Below, piece by piece: positions 1 to 7,689 of a stretch of 64,000 bases of DNA (the stretch's first letter is position 1; every line of letters starts with the position of its first letter). Source of the DNA: QHXQ01 sp963788965 (GTDB lineage Bacteria; Acidobacteriota; Blastocatellia; Pyrinomonadales; Pyrinomonadaceae). The notes under the pieces were generated by a model. It searched no databases. It worked only from the letters and a program-made list of their open reading frames with translations, and had not been told where the DNA came from. The stretch is from NCBI GenBank assembly GCA_963788965.1, contig CAWBIK010000005.1, forward strand, positions 1,178,001-1,242,000, written 5' to 3'. The position numbers and the translations under genes are program-made.

Positions 1-254
1 CGTCGGGCAAGGCGCGCATCCTCGGCGAAGAAGAAGGCTTCGTCAAGGTCATCAGCGAAGCGAAGTACGACGAGTTGTTGGGCGTCCACATCATCGGCCC
101 GCACGCGACCGAGTTGATCGCCAACGCGGGCGTCGCGCTGCAACTCGAATCGACCGCCGAAGAACTGGGACGCACCATCTTCGCGCACCCCACCATCTCC
201 GAAGCCGTCATGGAAGCCGCCGAAGGCGTCCACGGCTTGACGATACATATTTAG
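1..254 (+). CDS. lpd: Dihydrolipoamide dehydrogenase (E3), C-terminal end, partial
   Basis: This is the 3' end of a gene that starts before the window; the reading frame begins at base 3 and stops with TAG at 252-254. The 83 visible residues match the dimerisation domain of dihydrolipoamide dehydrogenase, including GVHIIGPHATELI and the active-site segment AHPTISEA, whose His and Glu act on the partner subunit's disulfide. The enzyme reoxidises the lipoyl groups of E2 with NAD+. It lies directly upstream of E1 alpha, E1 beta and E2 genes, so it probably serves the same 2-oxo acid dehydrogenase complex. Other flavin disulfide reductases share this fold, but the neighbours favour E3. Confidence 0.85.
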   Translation, partial: SGKARILGEEEGFVKVISEAKYDELLGVHIIGPHATELIANAGVALQLESTAEELGRTIFAHPTISEAVMEAAEGVHGLTIHI

Positions 255-259
255 CTGTT

Positions 260-323
260 AGCTATCAGCGGTCAGCTTTCAGCTTTGGCTGTAAGCAAAG
301 CTGAAAGCTGACCGCTGATAGCT
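260..323. repeat. Perfect 28-bp inverted repeat made of GCTGANN heptamers (family C)
   Basis: Arms 260-287 and 296-323 are perfectly complementary over 28 bp with an 8-nt loop. Each arm is a run of degenerate 7-nt units of the form GCTGANN. It sits between the lpd stop and the E1 alpha start and could form a very stable hairpin, perhaps a transcript-processing or attenuating site. There is no T-run directly after it. Confidence 0.9.
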
Positions 324-338
324 GAATGCTCTTGCACC

Positions 339-1477
339 ATGAAGACTGAGACGAAACGTAAGACCACGCGCGGGGCGACGAAGCAGGCGCAGGTTAAGGA
401 CACGCAGGGCGCGGCTGGCAATGGCGCGCAACAGTACGTGCCGGCCGAGGATGCTCTGTGCCAGACGGAGACGACGCTGACGCATGAGCAGTTGCTTGAG
501 TTGTATCGCTATCTGATGCTGACGCGCTTGGTCGAAGAGAAGCTGGTCAACTTGTACCGGCAGACGAAGGTGGTCGGCGGCGTGTTCCGTTCGCTCGGAC
601 AAGAGGCGACAGCCGTAGGCACGGCTTATGCCCTTCAGCCGCAGGACTTCATCGCGCCGCTCATACGCGACCTCGGCGCGGTGTTGGTGAAAGGCATCCG
701 CCCGCGCGACATCTTCGCGCAGTACATGGCCAAAGCTTGGGGCCTTCGGGCGGGCGCGATCTGAACATTCACTTCGGCGATGTGCAGAAAGGCTTCATCG
801 GCCCGATCTCGCATCTCGGCGATATGATCCCCGTGATGACCGGCATCGCGCTCGCCGGCCGCATGCAGCAGAAGGAGATCGTCGCGGTCGCATACATCGG
901 CGACGGCGGCATGAGCACCGGCGCGTTCCACGAAGGTTTGAACTTCGCCGCTGTCCAACGCCTGCCGCTCATCGTCGTCGCCGAGTACAACTGGTATGCC
1001 TACTCGACGCCGACGCGTGTGCAAACGGCCGTTGAGAACCTCGCGGACAAAGCGGCGGGCTACGGCATCCCCGGTCACATCGTTGACGGCAACGACATCA
1101 TCGCCTGTTATGAAGTGACGAAAGCGGCGGCGGAGTTTGCGCGCAACGGCGGCGGCGCTGTCTTGATCGAAGCGAAGACCTACCGGCGCAAAGGGCACGC
1201 GGAGCATGACGATCAACGTTACTTGCCGGCGGGCGAACTTGAGTTCTGGGAGAAGCGCGATCCGGTTACGCGTTACGAACGCCATTTGACGACACAGGGC
1301 GTGGCGACGCGCGCGCAGCTTGATGAAATTGTCGCTGACGTGCGGCGCGAAGTTGACGAGGACGTGGCGTGGGCCGAGTCGTCGCCCATGCCCGATGCTG
1401 AGCAGGCGGCTTATAACGTCTTCGATAATGAACGCGTCCCGCCCGCGTTCCGGCCGAAAGTGTTCGGCGGCAACTGA
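339..1477 (+). CDS. 2-oxo acid dehydrogenase E1 component, alpha subunit (frame broken near 738)
   Basis: Thiamine-diphosphate-dependent alpha subunit of a pyruvate or branched-chain 2-oxo acid dehydrogenase, which decarboxylates the 2-oxo acid and acylates lipoyl-E2. The N-terminal part (339 to about 738) carries the helical start with LVEEKLVNLYRQ and the RSLGQEA segment; the C-terminal part (about 738 to 1477) carries the ThDP motif beginning YIGDGGMSTGAFHEG and ending in VVAEYNWYAYSTP. The two halves lie in different frames. One base appears to be missing in the run around 736-742, where the family usually reads ASGPSGGRDLN. Restored length is about 379 residues, normal for the family. 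The next gene encodes E1 beta. Substrate cannot be decided from sequence alone. Confidence 0.88.
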
Positions 1478-1534
1478 CGAATCAAGGCATGAATCATTCG
1501 ACATCTGATATTTCAAGTTCGAGCGCATCAATCC

Positions 1535-2563
1535 ATGTCAACCGCAGTCAAAAAAGAGCATAAGTCGGAGCGGCCGGCGCGCGGCGGCGTGAGTACGTTT
1601 GTCGAAGCGATCAGGCAGGGCATCTGGGAAGAGATGGAGCGCGACCCGGCCGTGTTCGTCATCGGCGAGGATGTGGGCGCATACGGCGGCGCGTTCAAGG
1701 TGACGGAAGGCTTGCTGGATGAGTTCGGCGCGGAGCGCGTGATCGATACGCCGATCTCTGAGGCGGCGATTGTCGGCGCGGCGTGCGGGGCGGCGTTGTT
1801 GGGCATGCGCCCGGTCGCGGAGTTTCAGTTCATCGACTTCATCTCGTGCGGGTTCGACATGCTGACGAACTATGCCGCGAAGTGTCGCTATCGTTGGGGC
1901 GCGGGGCTGCCGACGGTCTTTCGCGGCCCGTGCGGCGCGGGCGTGCATTCGGGGCCGTTCCATTCTGTGAACGCCGAGGCGTTCTTTATGAACACGGCCG
2001 GGTTGAAGATCGTCGAACCGGCGACGGCTTACGATGCGAAGGGTTTGATCAAAGCCGCGATCCGCGATCCCGATCCCGTCCTGTTCTTCGAGCACAAGAA
2101 ACTCTACCGGCTGCCGCGCCTGCGCGAAGAGTTGCCGGCGGACGATTACATCGTTGAGATCGGCAAGGCGCGCGTGGCGCGTGCGGGCCGCGATCTGTCG
2201 ATCATCACGTTCGGCTATCAGGTCTTGAACGCGCTCGACGCGGCCGCCGAGTTGGAGCAGGAAGGTTTGGACGTTGAAGTGATCGACTTGCGCACGCTCG
2301 CGCCGCTGGATAAAGAGACGATCCTTGCGTCGGTGAAGAAGACGAGCAAGGTTATGGTGCTGCACGAAGCGGCGCGCACGGGCGGCATCGGCGGCGAGAT
2401 CGCGGCGACGATTGCGGAAGAAGCGTTCGAGTGGCTGGACGCGCCCGTGGTGCGCGTCGGGGCGACCGACACGCCCGTGCCTTATTCGCCGCCGCTCGAA
2501 GAGTATCACTTGCCGCAACTCAAAGACGTGCTCGACGCGGCCCGCAAACTCGCGGCGTATTGA
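1535..2563 (+). CDS. 2-oxo acid dehydrogenase E1 component, beta subunit
   Basis: Intact 342-residue beta subunit of the heterotetrameric E1 enzyme. Visible family features are VFVIGEDVGAYGGAFKVT near residue 40, RVIDTPISEAAIVGAACG, the pyrimidine-domain stretch VAEFQFIDFISCGFD, the GPFHS loop, and the C-terminal transketolase-like domain with SIITFGYQV and VIDLRTLAPLD. It completes the ThDP active site together with the alpha subunit encoded 57 bp upstream. Co-transcription with alpha is likely. Whether the complex uses pyruvate or branched-chain 2-oxo acids cannot be read from sequence; the separate alpha and beta genes plus a one-lipoyl E2 fit either. Confidence 0.93.
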   Translation: MSTAVKKEHKSERPARGGVSTFVEAIRQGIWEEMERDPAVFVIGEDVGAYGGAFKVTEGLLDEFGAERVIDTPISEAAIVGAACGAALLGMRPVAEFQFIDFISCGFDMLTNYAAKCRYRWGAGLPTVFRGPCGAGVHSGPFHSVNAEAFFMNTAGLKIVEPATAYDAKGLIKAAIRDPDPVLFFEHKKLYRLPRLREELPADDYIVEIGKARVARAGRDLSIITFGYQVLNALDAAAELEQEGLDVEVIDLRTLAPLDKETILASVKKTSKVMVLHEAARTGGIGGEIAATIAEEAFEWLDAPVVRVGATDTPVPYSPPLEEYHLPQLKDVLDAARKLAAY

Positions 2564-2586
2564 AAGAGCGGTCAGCTTTTTGTTTT

Positions 2587-2610
2587 GCTGACTGCTGATT
2601 GCTGATCGCT
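2587..2610 (+). repeat. Three tandem GCTGANN heptamers (family C, single arm)
   Basis: Units start at 2587, 2594 and 2601, each GCTGA followed by two variable bases, then a partial unit GCT. It is the same heptamer as in the 260-323 hairpin but lacks a long complementary arm. It lies just upstream of the DUF4242-like gene, whose ribosome-binding site GAAGGAGA follows at about 2613-2620. Confidence 0.8.
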
Positions 2611-2627
2611 ACTGAAGGAGAATCATC

Positions 2628-2918
2628 ATGCCGAAATTTTTGATCGAACGTGAGATACCGGACGCGGGCAAGTTGTCGCCGCAAGAGTTGCAGGCGATCT
2701 CGCAGAAGTCGTGCGGCGTGTTGCAACAGATGGGGCCGCAGATTCAGTGGGTCGAGAGTTACGTGACGGACGATAAGGTCTATTGCGTCTACATCGCGCC
2801 GAGCGAGGCGGAAGTGCGCGAGCACGCGCGCATCGGCGGCTTCCCGGCGAACCGCGTCTCAGAGATCAAAATGGTCATCGATCCGACGACGGCAGAAAGC
2901 CGTGCCGGTGACAAGTGA
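2628..2918 (+). CDS. DUF4242-like small protein (possible nickel-binding ferredoxin-like fold)
   Basis: A 96-residue soluble protein with the pattern of the DUF4242 family: an N-terminal strand KFLIEREIP, a helix with LSPQELQAISQKS, a WVESYVTDDKVYCVYIAPSE strand pair, and the terminal helix beginning VREHARIGGFPANRV. Family members are small alpha/beta sandwich proteins, some reported to bind nickel; the function is not settled. It is placed inside the 2-oxo acid dehydrogenase operon, between E1 beta and E2, on the same strand and with a good Shine-Dalgarno. The last codons (GDK and stop) are made of a GTGACNN repeat that continues past the gene. Family call is moderately sure; role is unknown. 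Confidence 0.75.
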   Translation: MPKFLIEREIPDAGKLSPQELQAISQKSCGVLQQMGPQIQWVESYVTDDKVYCVYIAPSEAEVREHARIGGFPANRVSEIKMVIDPTTAESRAGDK

Positions 2919-2952
2919 CAGGTAAGAGCAGATTCTTACTTGTCACCTGTCG
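2908..2952. repeat. Inverted repeat of GTGACNN heptamers (family D) overlapping a gene end
   Basis: Two to three GTGACNN units (2908-2926) are followed by a short loop and the complementary GTCACNN units up to about 2952. The arms pair as a hairpin between the DUF4242-like gene and E2. The left arm overlaps the last four codons of the upstream gene and supplies its TGA stop. Confidence 0.8.
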
Positions 2953-2986
2953 CGGCTGTTAGTCACTTATTGCTTCAGGAGTGTTT

Positions 2987-4405
2987 ATGAGTACAGAAGT
3001 TATCATGCCGCAGATGGGCGAGTCGATTACTGAGGGGACGATCACGCGTTGGATGAAGCAGGTGGGCGAGCGCGTGGAGCGCGACGAGCCGCTGTTCGAG
3101 ATTTCAACCGACAAGGTAGACGCAGAGATTCCGTCGCCGGCCGCGGGCGTGCTGACCGAGATTAAATTCAAAGAGGGCGACACGGTCGAGGTCAACAAGG
3201 TCGTCGCTTTGATCGGCGACGGGGCCGGGCAGGCGAGCGCACCAGCCGCGCCTGCTCAAACTCAAACGCAAACACCCGCGCCGGCCGCACAGGCTGCCGT
3301 CCAATCAGCACCGCCACCACAGCCCCCGCCCGCGCCGGCACAACCGCAGCAGCCCGCCGCGCCCCAAGCGGTGACTGCGCCGCAACCGGCCGAGCCAGCG
3401 TCAACGCCGCCAGCAGCGCAGACCGCCGACACGACGGCGCGCGACAACGGCGGCGCGCAGACGGCCGAAGAGTTGCGCCGCACCAAGTCCAGCCCGCTCG
3501 TGCGCAACATCGCGCGCGAGCATGGCATAGACATCGCGCAACTCGAAGGCACGGGCGCGTCCGGGCGCGTCACCAAAAACGACATACTGAGTTACATCGA
3601 ATCGGGCGCGGCCATGTCGCCAGCGCAGGCGCGTGTGCCGCAAGCGCCCGCCGCGCGGCCTGAGTCGCCTGTGCAAGCGCCACCGCCTGTGCAGCCCGGC
3701 GCGGGCGACCGCGTCGAACCGATGAGCCTGATGCGCAAGAAGATCGCCGAGCACATGGTCTTGTCGCGGCGCACCTCGGCGCACGTCACGACCGTCTACG
3801 AGATCGACATGACGCGCATCGCGCGTTTGCGCGACCAGCATAAGGCCGAGTTTCAACAGCGCGTGGGCACGAAACTCACGTTCATGCCGTTCATCTTCCA
3901 AGCGGTCCTGAGCGCGATCCACAAGTTCCCAGTCTTCAACGCGCAAGTCTCAGGCGATCAGATCATCTATAAACGCGACATCAATCTCGGCATGGCGGTC
4001 GCGCTCGATTGGGGGCTGATCGTGCCCGTCATCAAACGCGCCGACGAACTCTCCATCGCCGGCCTCGCGCGCGCCGCAAACGATCTGGCGGAGCGTGCGC
4101 GCGCCAAGCAACTGAAACCCGACGAGGTTGCGGGCGGCACGTTCACCATCACGAATCCGGGCGTCTTCGGCGGTTTGTTCGGCACGCCGATCATCAACCA
4201 GCCGCAGGTCGCCATCCTCGGCGTCGGCGCAATCGAGAAGCGCCCGAAGGTCATCACCACCGCAGAGGGCGACGACGTGATCGCCATTCGCCACATGGCC
4301 TTCTTCGCGCTCTCGTTCGACCATCGCATCATCGACGGCGCGGACGCCGAACGCTTCCTCGCCTACGTCAAGCAGACGCTCGAAGCCGGCCAGTTTCAAG
4401 TGTGA
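2987..4405 (+). CDS. Dihydrolipoamide acyltransferase (E2) of a 2-oxo acid dehydrogenase complex
   Basis: E2 core of the complex, transferring the acyl group from its lipoyl lysine to CoA. A single N-terminal lipoyl domain (residues 1 to about 76) has the lipoyl-lysine motif STDKVDAEI with Lys43. A long Ala/Pro/Gln-rich mobile linker (about 82-160) leads to the peripheral subunit-binding domain with SSPLVRNIAREHGID and GTGASGRVTKND. The catalytic domain ends with SFDHRIIDGADAERFL, which holds the HxxxDG active site. ATG at 2987 is chosen over GTG 2981 because an AGGAG at 2977-2981 is then 5 nt away. Length of 472 residues is normal. It is the last gene of the operon and converges with the next gene. 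Confidence 0.93.
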   Translation: MSTEVIMPQMGESITEGTITRWMKQVGERVERDEPLFEISTDKVDAEIPSPAAGVLTEIKFKEGDTVEVNKVVALIGDGAGQASAPAAPAQTQTQTPAPAAQAAVQSAPPPQPPPAPAQPQQPAAPQAVTAPQPAEPASTPPAAQTADTTARDNGGAQTAEELRRTKSSPLVRNIAREHGIDIAQLEGTGASGRVTKNDILSYIESGAAMSPAQARVPQAPAARPESPVQAPPPVQPGAGDRVEPMSLMRKKIAEHMVLSRRTSAHVTTVYEIDMTRIARLRDQHKAEFQQRVGTKLTFMPFIFQAVLSAIHKFPVFNAQVSGDQIIYKRDINLGMAVALDWGLIVPVIKRADELSIAGLARAANDLAERARAKQLKPDEVAGGTFTITNPGVFGGLFGTPIINQPQVAILGVGAIEKRPKVITTAEGDDVIAIRHMAFFALSFDHRIIDGADAERFLAYVKQTLEAGQFQV

Positions 4406-4438
4406 CGACGCCGCTGGCGCAACAAAACTTGGCTGTAG

Positions 4439-5164
4439 TTAGGCGGCGATGCGCAACGCGCCCGGCACGGCCGGTCTGTGGTCCAACTGCGCTGCGGCGA
4501 AGCGCAACACTTCGTCGGCCCACGCCGCGAACAGGCCGAAGATTTCATCCACCAGTTGCAAGGTGCGCTCTCTGGTTGCTTCGTCCAACTCGATCCGCGT
4601 GAGCGCGTCGTGGTCGCCCGCGCCTGTGTGCTCGGCCTCAAGGTTAAAGTGGAAGTGACCGAGATAACGTAGTTCAATGCCCGTGCGCGCTTGCAGTTGT
4701 TCGGCTAACTGCACCGTGAGGGGAAAGAAGACGTTAGCGGCCTCTTCGAGCGCCTCGATGATGGCGAGCCGCTGGACGCTCGTTGCGCCCATGATTAAAT
4801 GAGCGATGCGATATGAGAGCATGCGGTTGGCGCGCGTCTCATCGCTCCAAAGAAAGCGCAGCCAATCCGTGCCCGTGTACAACTCGGCGCAGTTGAGCTT
4901 TTGAAAATCTTCGAGATAGAGTTGCCAGTGGTCGTCGTCTTCGTGCGTATAGACGTTGACGCGCTGCTGGTATTCATCACGGGGCGCGTCCGCGCGTAAG
5001 AAGTACTTGTTCAGATCGGCGAAGCTCATGATCCAATGCGCCATGCAAGGATAGAAGGCCAAACGCGCCTCAGGCGCAAAGCTGTCGTCGCGCAGGAATG
5101 TGAAGAAGGGCAGGCGCGCAAACGCCTGTTTGTGTTCCATGATAGCTGCCAGCACTGTGTTCAT
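4439..5164 (-). CDS. Haem-oxygenase-like fold protein, possible non-haem di-iron oxidase
   Basis: A 241-residue, mostly helical soluble protein. It shows spaced Glu/His pairs typical of the haem-oxygenase-like di-iron (HDO) or iron-containing redox superfamily: YTHEDDDHWQLYLEDF near residue 95 and HFHFNLEAEHTG near residue 180, plus acidic helices between them. An aromatic-rich front (FFTFLRDD, FYPCMAHWIMSFADLN) resembles the substrate side of such enzymes. No partner gene is adjacent: E2 converges on it and an unknown gene lies upstream. AGGAG sits upstream of both GTG 5167 and ATG 5164. The superfamily call is moderate; the substrate is unknown. Confidence 0.6.
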   Translation of the reverse strand: MNTVLAAIMEHKQAFARLPFFTFLRDDSFAPEARLAFYPCMAHWIMSFADLNKYFLRADAPRDEYQQRVNVYTHEDDDHWQLYLEDFQKLNCAELYTGTDWLRFLWSDETRANRMLSYRIAHLIMGATSVQRLAIIEALEEAANVFFPLTVQLAEQLQARTGIELRYLGHFHFNLEAEHTGAGDHDALTRIELDEATRERTLQLVDEIFGLFAAWADEVLRFAAAQLDHRPAVPGALRIAA

Positions 5165-5302
5165 CACCCGGCTCTCCTGTGTTGCTTGAGTTTTGCGTCT
5201 GGTTGAGTTTGGCGGCGTGACAACCGCCTACACTTGCTAACGCGTTAACTCGCAGCCACACGGATCACGCCGCGCAAATTTTTTTCGCGCCCACAAAACA
5301 AC

Positions 5303-5340
5303 GAAGCCCCGCAAGGCACACAACCTTTGCGGGGCTTCTT
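5303..5340 (-). terminator. Intrinsic terminator hairpin
   Basis: GC-rich arms 5303-5316 and 5324-5338 pair almost perfectly around a short loop; on the minus strand the stem is followed by a T-rich stretch. It lies about 30 bp after the stop of the unknown minus-strand gene at 5371-5883 and upstream of the 4439-5164 gene, so it probably ends the former transcript. Confidence 0.8.
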
Positions 5341-5370
5341 AACATGACGACTGAACGCGGGCGTGACGGT

Positions 5371-5883
5371 TTAAGCCCGCTCGCCAAAGCGCAGCATCAT
5401 CGGCAGACGTGGGAGCGGTTCCCACGCGCTGCGGGTTGCGGCGGCCGGGCGCGGCGGCCGCACGTTCTCAAAGTAATCGACCGCCGCCACGCGGAAGCCA
5501 ACGTCGCGCCCCAACCGCTCGCTCAGCAGCCACTTGTGATCAAGTATGCGCGGCCACGCGGCCGATGCTTCCGTCGCCGACAACTTCACCCCGGTCAGTT
5601 GCCGCAGCATGCGTCTATGATTGACGGACCGCTCGACAGCAACACTTTCATGTGTCTGTTCATGTCCGTGTTTCGCCGCAAACGAGATGGGCATAAAGAC
5701 CCCGTTGTGAGCCTGCCAACTCAGATGGGTCAGGTACATATCCGCCACTTGTTTCAGCACGCGACGTAGCTTGGGCAGCAGGACCGGCTTGGGGCGTGCT
5801 GCGTAGCCGGCACACTGCGCCGCTTTGCGCCGCGCCGCATCTTCCATTTCCAGAACGTAATCCAACTTAAATGCAATCGGCAT
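5371..5883 (-). CDS. Hypothetical protein, weak resemblance to DUF4032 C-terminus
   Basis: A 170-residue soluble basic protein. ATG at 5883 is chosen because AAGGAGG precedes it by 7 nt; the upstream in-frame start lacks this. The first half is helical and Arg/Lys-rich; the middle has HGHEQTHESVAVERSVNHRR; the end has LDHKWLLSERLGRDVGF followed by AAVDYFENV, which resembles the conserved tail of DUF4032 proteins. That similarity is from memory and weak. There are no membrane segments or signal peptide. The gene stands alone with its own terminator downstream at 5303-5340. Function is unknown. Confidence 0.65.
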   Translation of the reverse strand: MPIAFKLDYVLEMEDAARRKAAQCAGYAARPKPVLLPKLRRVLKQVADMYLTHLSWQAHNGVFMPISFAAKHGHEQTHESVAVERSVNHRRMLRQLTGVKLSATEASAAWPRILDHKWLLSERLGRDVGFRVAAVDYFENVRPPRPAAATRSAWEPLPRLPMMLRFGERA

Positions 5884-6248
5884 TGAAAACCTCCTTAGCA
5901 CTCATCAAACACTAACCATGTGCTATGAGTATTAGACGCAGGAAGCAGCCGGGTTACAAGCTAATTGTCCTAATCCACATCATTAGCCAGGCTCATGTCT
6001 CTAACTGAGCCACACAGCGTCAGGTCCAACCCGCAAGGCAAGCAATCTATCTGACCGGGCCGCGCGCCATTATGTTGCCGCGCCAACAAACATAAGCATG
6101 CTATATTCCCCGACAAGCGCGCTGTCTGTAACACGCTTGTTAAATGAGCCAACGTTAAAGCCGCTGGTTTAACCGTCGAATTTATGAACATAGAGCTTAT
6201 GCGTCAGCTACTTCATGCACAGCCGCGAGCTAGTTCGGTAACACAAAT
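5884..6248. other. Non-coding gap between divergent genes
   Basis: This 365-bp stretch separates the minus-strand unknown gene from the GNAT gene. It is richer in A+T than the genes and has no convincing ORF. The only structure noted is a loose inverted repeat (ACAAGCG near 6113 with CGCTTGT near 6134). It probably holds promoters for both flanking genes, but no clear sigma-70 pair could be assigned. Confidence 0.5.
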
Positions 6249-6720
6249 ATGACAATCAACCGTGTGCGCGCGGCGCAGCCCGAAGACGTGCCGCAACTCG
6301 TCGCCTTGATGATCGAGTTCTACGCCGAGTCCGGTTATGCGTTGCGCGCCTGAACCGGCCGCGCGCACCTTCGGGCAGATGCTCGCCATGCCCACGCTAG
6401 GGCGTGTCTGGCTGCTTGAGGCGGACGCGCAACCGGCCGGTTACATCGCGCTCACGTTGAGTTTCAGCATGGAGTACGGCGGCTTGCGCGGCTTCGTTGA
6501 TGATCTGTTCGTGCGGCAACCGTATCGCGGGCGCGGACTGGCGACGGCGGCGCTTGCAGAAGTGCGGCGGGCGTGCGCGACGCTCGACGTGCGTGCGCTG
6601 CATGTGGAAGTCGGCCCGGAGAACGACCCGGCCCTGCGTGTCTATCAACGACTCGGCTTGGCGGACACGGGCCGGCTGTTGCTGACCTTACCTTTGGCCG
6701 CGCCGCTGCACGAAGTCTGA
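6249..6720 (+). CDS. GNAT-family N-acetyltransferase (frame broken near 6350)
   Basis: Acetyl-CoA-dependent acetyltransferase of the GNAT fold; substrate unknown. The first 34 residues (MTINRVRAAQPEDVPQLVAL, then MIEFYAESGYALRA) form the usual first strand and helix and end at a TGA near 6351-6353. The rest continues in the +1 frame with ARTFGQMLA, LEADAQPAGYIALTL, the acetyl-CoA loop VRQPYRGRGLATAAL (motif A, RxGxG) and VEVGPENDPALRVYQRLGL (motif B). Restored length is about 157 residues, typical of the family. One extra base near 6345-6353 explains the break, either a sequence error or recent decay. Confidence 0.82.
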
Positions 6721-6760
6721 GTTGCTTGGCAGCTAACCGAGTTGCCTTTATCATGCCCGC

Positions 6761-7636
6761 ATGTCGGACGCCGCCACGCCGGGCACGCTCTATCTTGTCG
6801 CCACGCCCATCGGCAATCTCGAAGACATCACGGCGCGTGCCCTGCGCGTCCTCGGCGCGGTCGATCTCGTCGCCTGCGAGGACACGCGCCACACGCGCAA
6901 ACTCCTCACGCACTTCGGCCTCAACCCCAAAACGATCAGCTATCACGAACACAACGAGCACGCGCGCGCCGCCGAACTCTGCGCGCTCTTGGCCGGCGGC
7001 ACAAACGTCGCGCTCGTCTCCGACGCGGGCACGCCGGCCGTCAGCGATCCCGGCTATCGTCTCGTGCGCGCCGCCATCGAGCAAGGCATTCGCGTCGAAC
7101 CCGTGCCGGGCCCGTCCGCCGTCATCACGGCGCTCGTCGCTTCAGGCTTGCCGCCCGACGAGTTCTACTTCGGCGGCTTCCTACCCGCGCGCACCGCCGC
7201 GCGCCGCGCCCGCCTCAACGCCCTGCGCCCGCTCGCCACCACGCTCGTCTTCTACGAAGCCCCGCACCGCATCGCCCAGACACTCAACGATGCACACGAG
7301 ATTTTAGGCGACCGCGCCGCGGTCATTGCACGCGAACTGACCAAACTGCACGAAGAGTTCGTGCGCGGTCGGCTAAGCCAACTGGCCGCGCGCTTCCACG
7401 ACGCACACGCAGCACGCGGCGAGATGGTGCTCATCATCGACCGCCACATCATCGAAGCTGAAACGGCCACGGCCGACGCACCGCCCACAAGCATCGCCGC
7501 CCTCGTCGCCACGCTCGAAGCCGCAGGCCTCGATCAACGCGCCGCCCTCAAACGCGCCGCCCGCGAACTAGGCCTCAGCCGCGACGAAGCCTATCGCCGC
7601 CTCGTCGCCGAACGCGCGCAAACACGCGACGCATAA
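6761..7636 (+). CDS. rsmI: 16S rRNA (cytidine1402-2'-O)-methyltransferase RsmI
   Basis: SAM-dependent tetrapyrrole-methylase-fold enzyme that 2'-O-methylates C1402 in the ribosomal decoding centre. All family motifs are visible: LYLVATPIGNLEDIT at the N-terminus, ACEDTRHTRKLL, ALVSDAGTPAVSDPGY, the PVPGPSAVITAL loop and FYEAPHRIAQTL. The C-terminal region (about 230-291) has the small helical domain seen in full-length RsmI. The length of 291 residues is normal. It follows the GNAT gene by 40 bp and converges with the large flavoprotein gene. No operon partner is evident. Confidence 0.95.
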   Translation: MSDAATPGTLYLVATPIGNLEDITARALRVLGAVDLVACEDTRHTRKLLTHFGLNPKTISYHEHNEHARAAELCALLAGGTNVALVSDAGTPAVSDPGYRLVRAAIEQGIRVEPVPGPSAVITALVASGLPPDEFYFGGFLPARTAARRARLNALRPLATTLVFYEAPHRIAQTLNDAHEILGDRAAVIARELTKLHEEFVRGRLSQLAARFHDAHAARGEMVLIIDRHIIEAETATADAPPTSIAALVATLEAAGLDQRAALKRAARELGLSRDEAYRRLVAERAQTRDA

Positions 7637-7689
7637 AGGCACAACCCAAGTTTCATTGGGCCTACGAACTGCATTGTAGGTTGAACTAC

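Noticed and set aside
6337..6353. Separate small ORF starting at 6337 instead of a frameshifted GNAT gene
   Set aside because: The preceding 88 bp encode a normal GNAT N-terminus in another frame, so one broken gene explains both parts.
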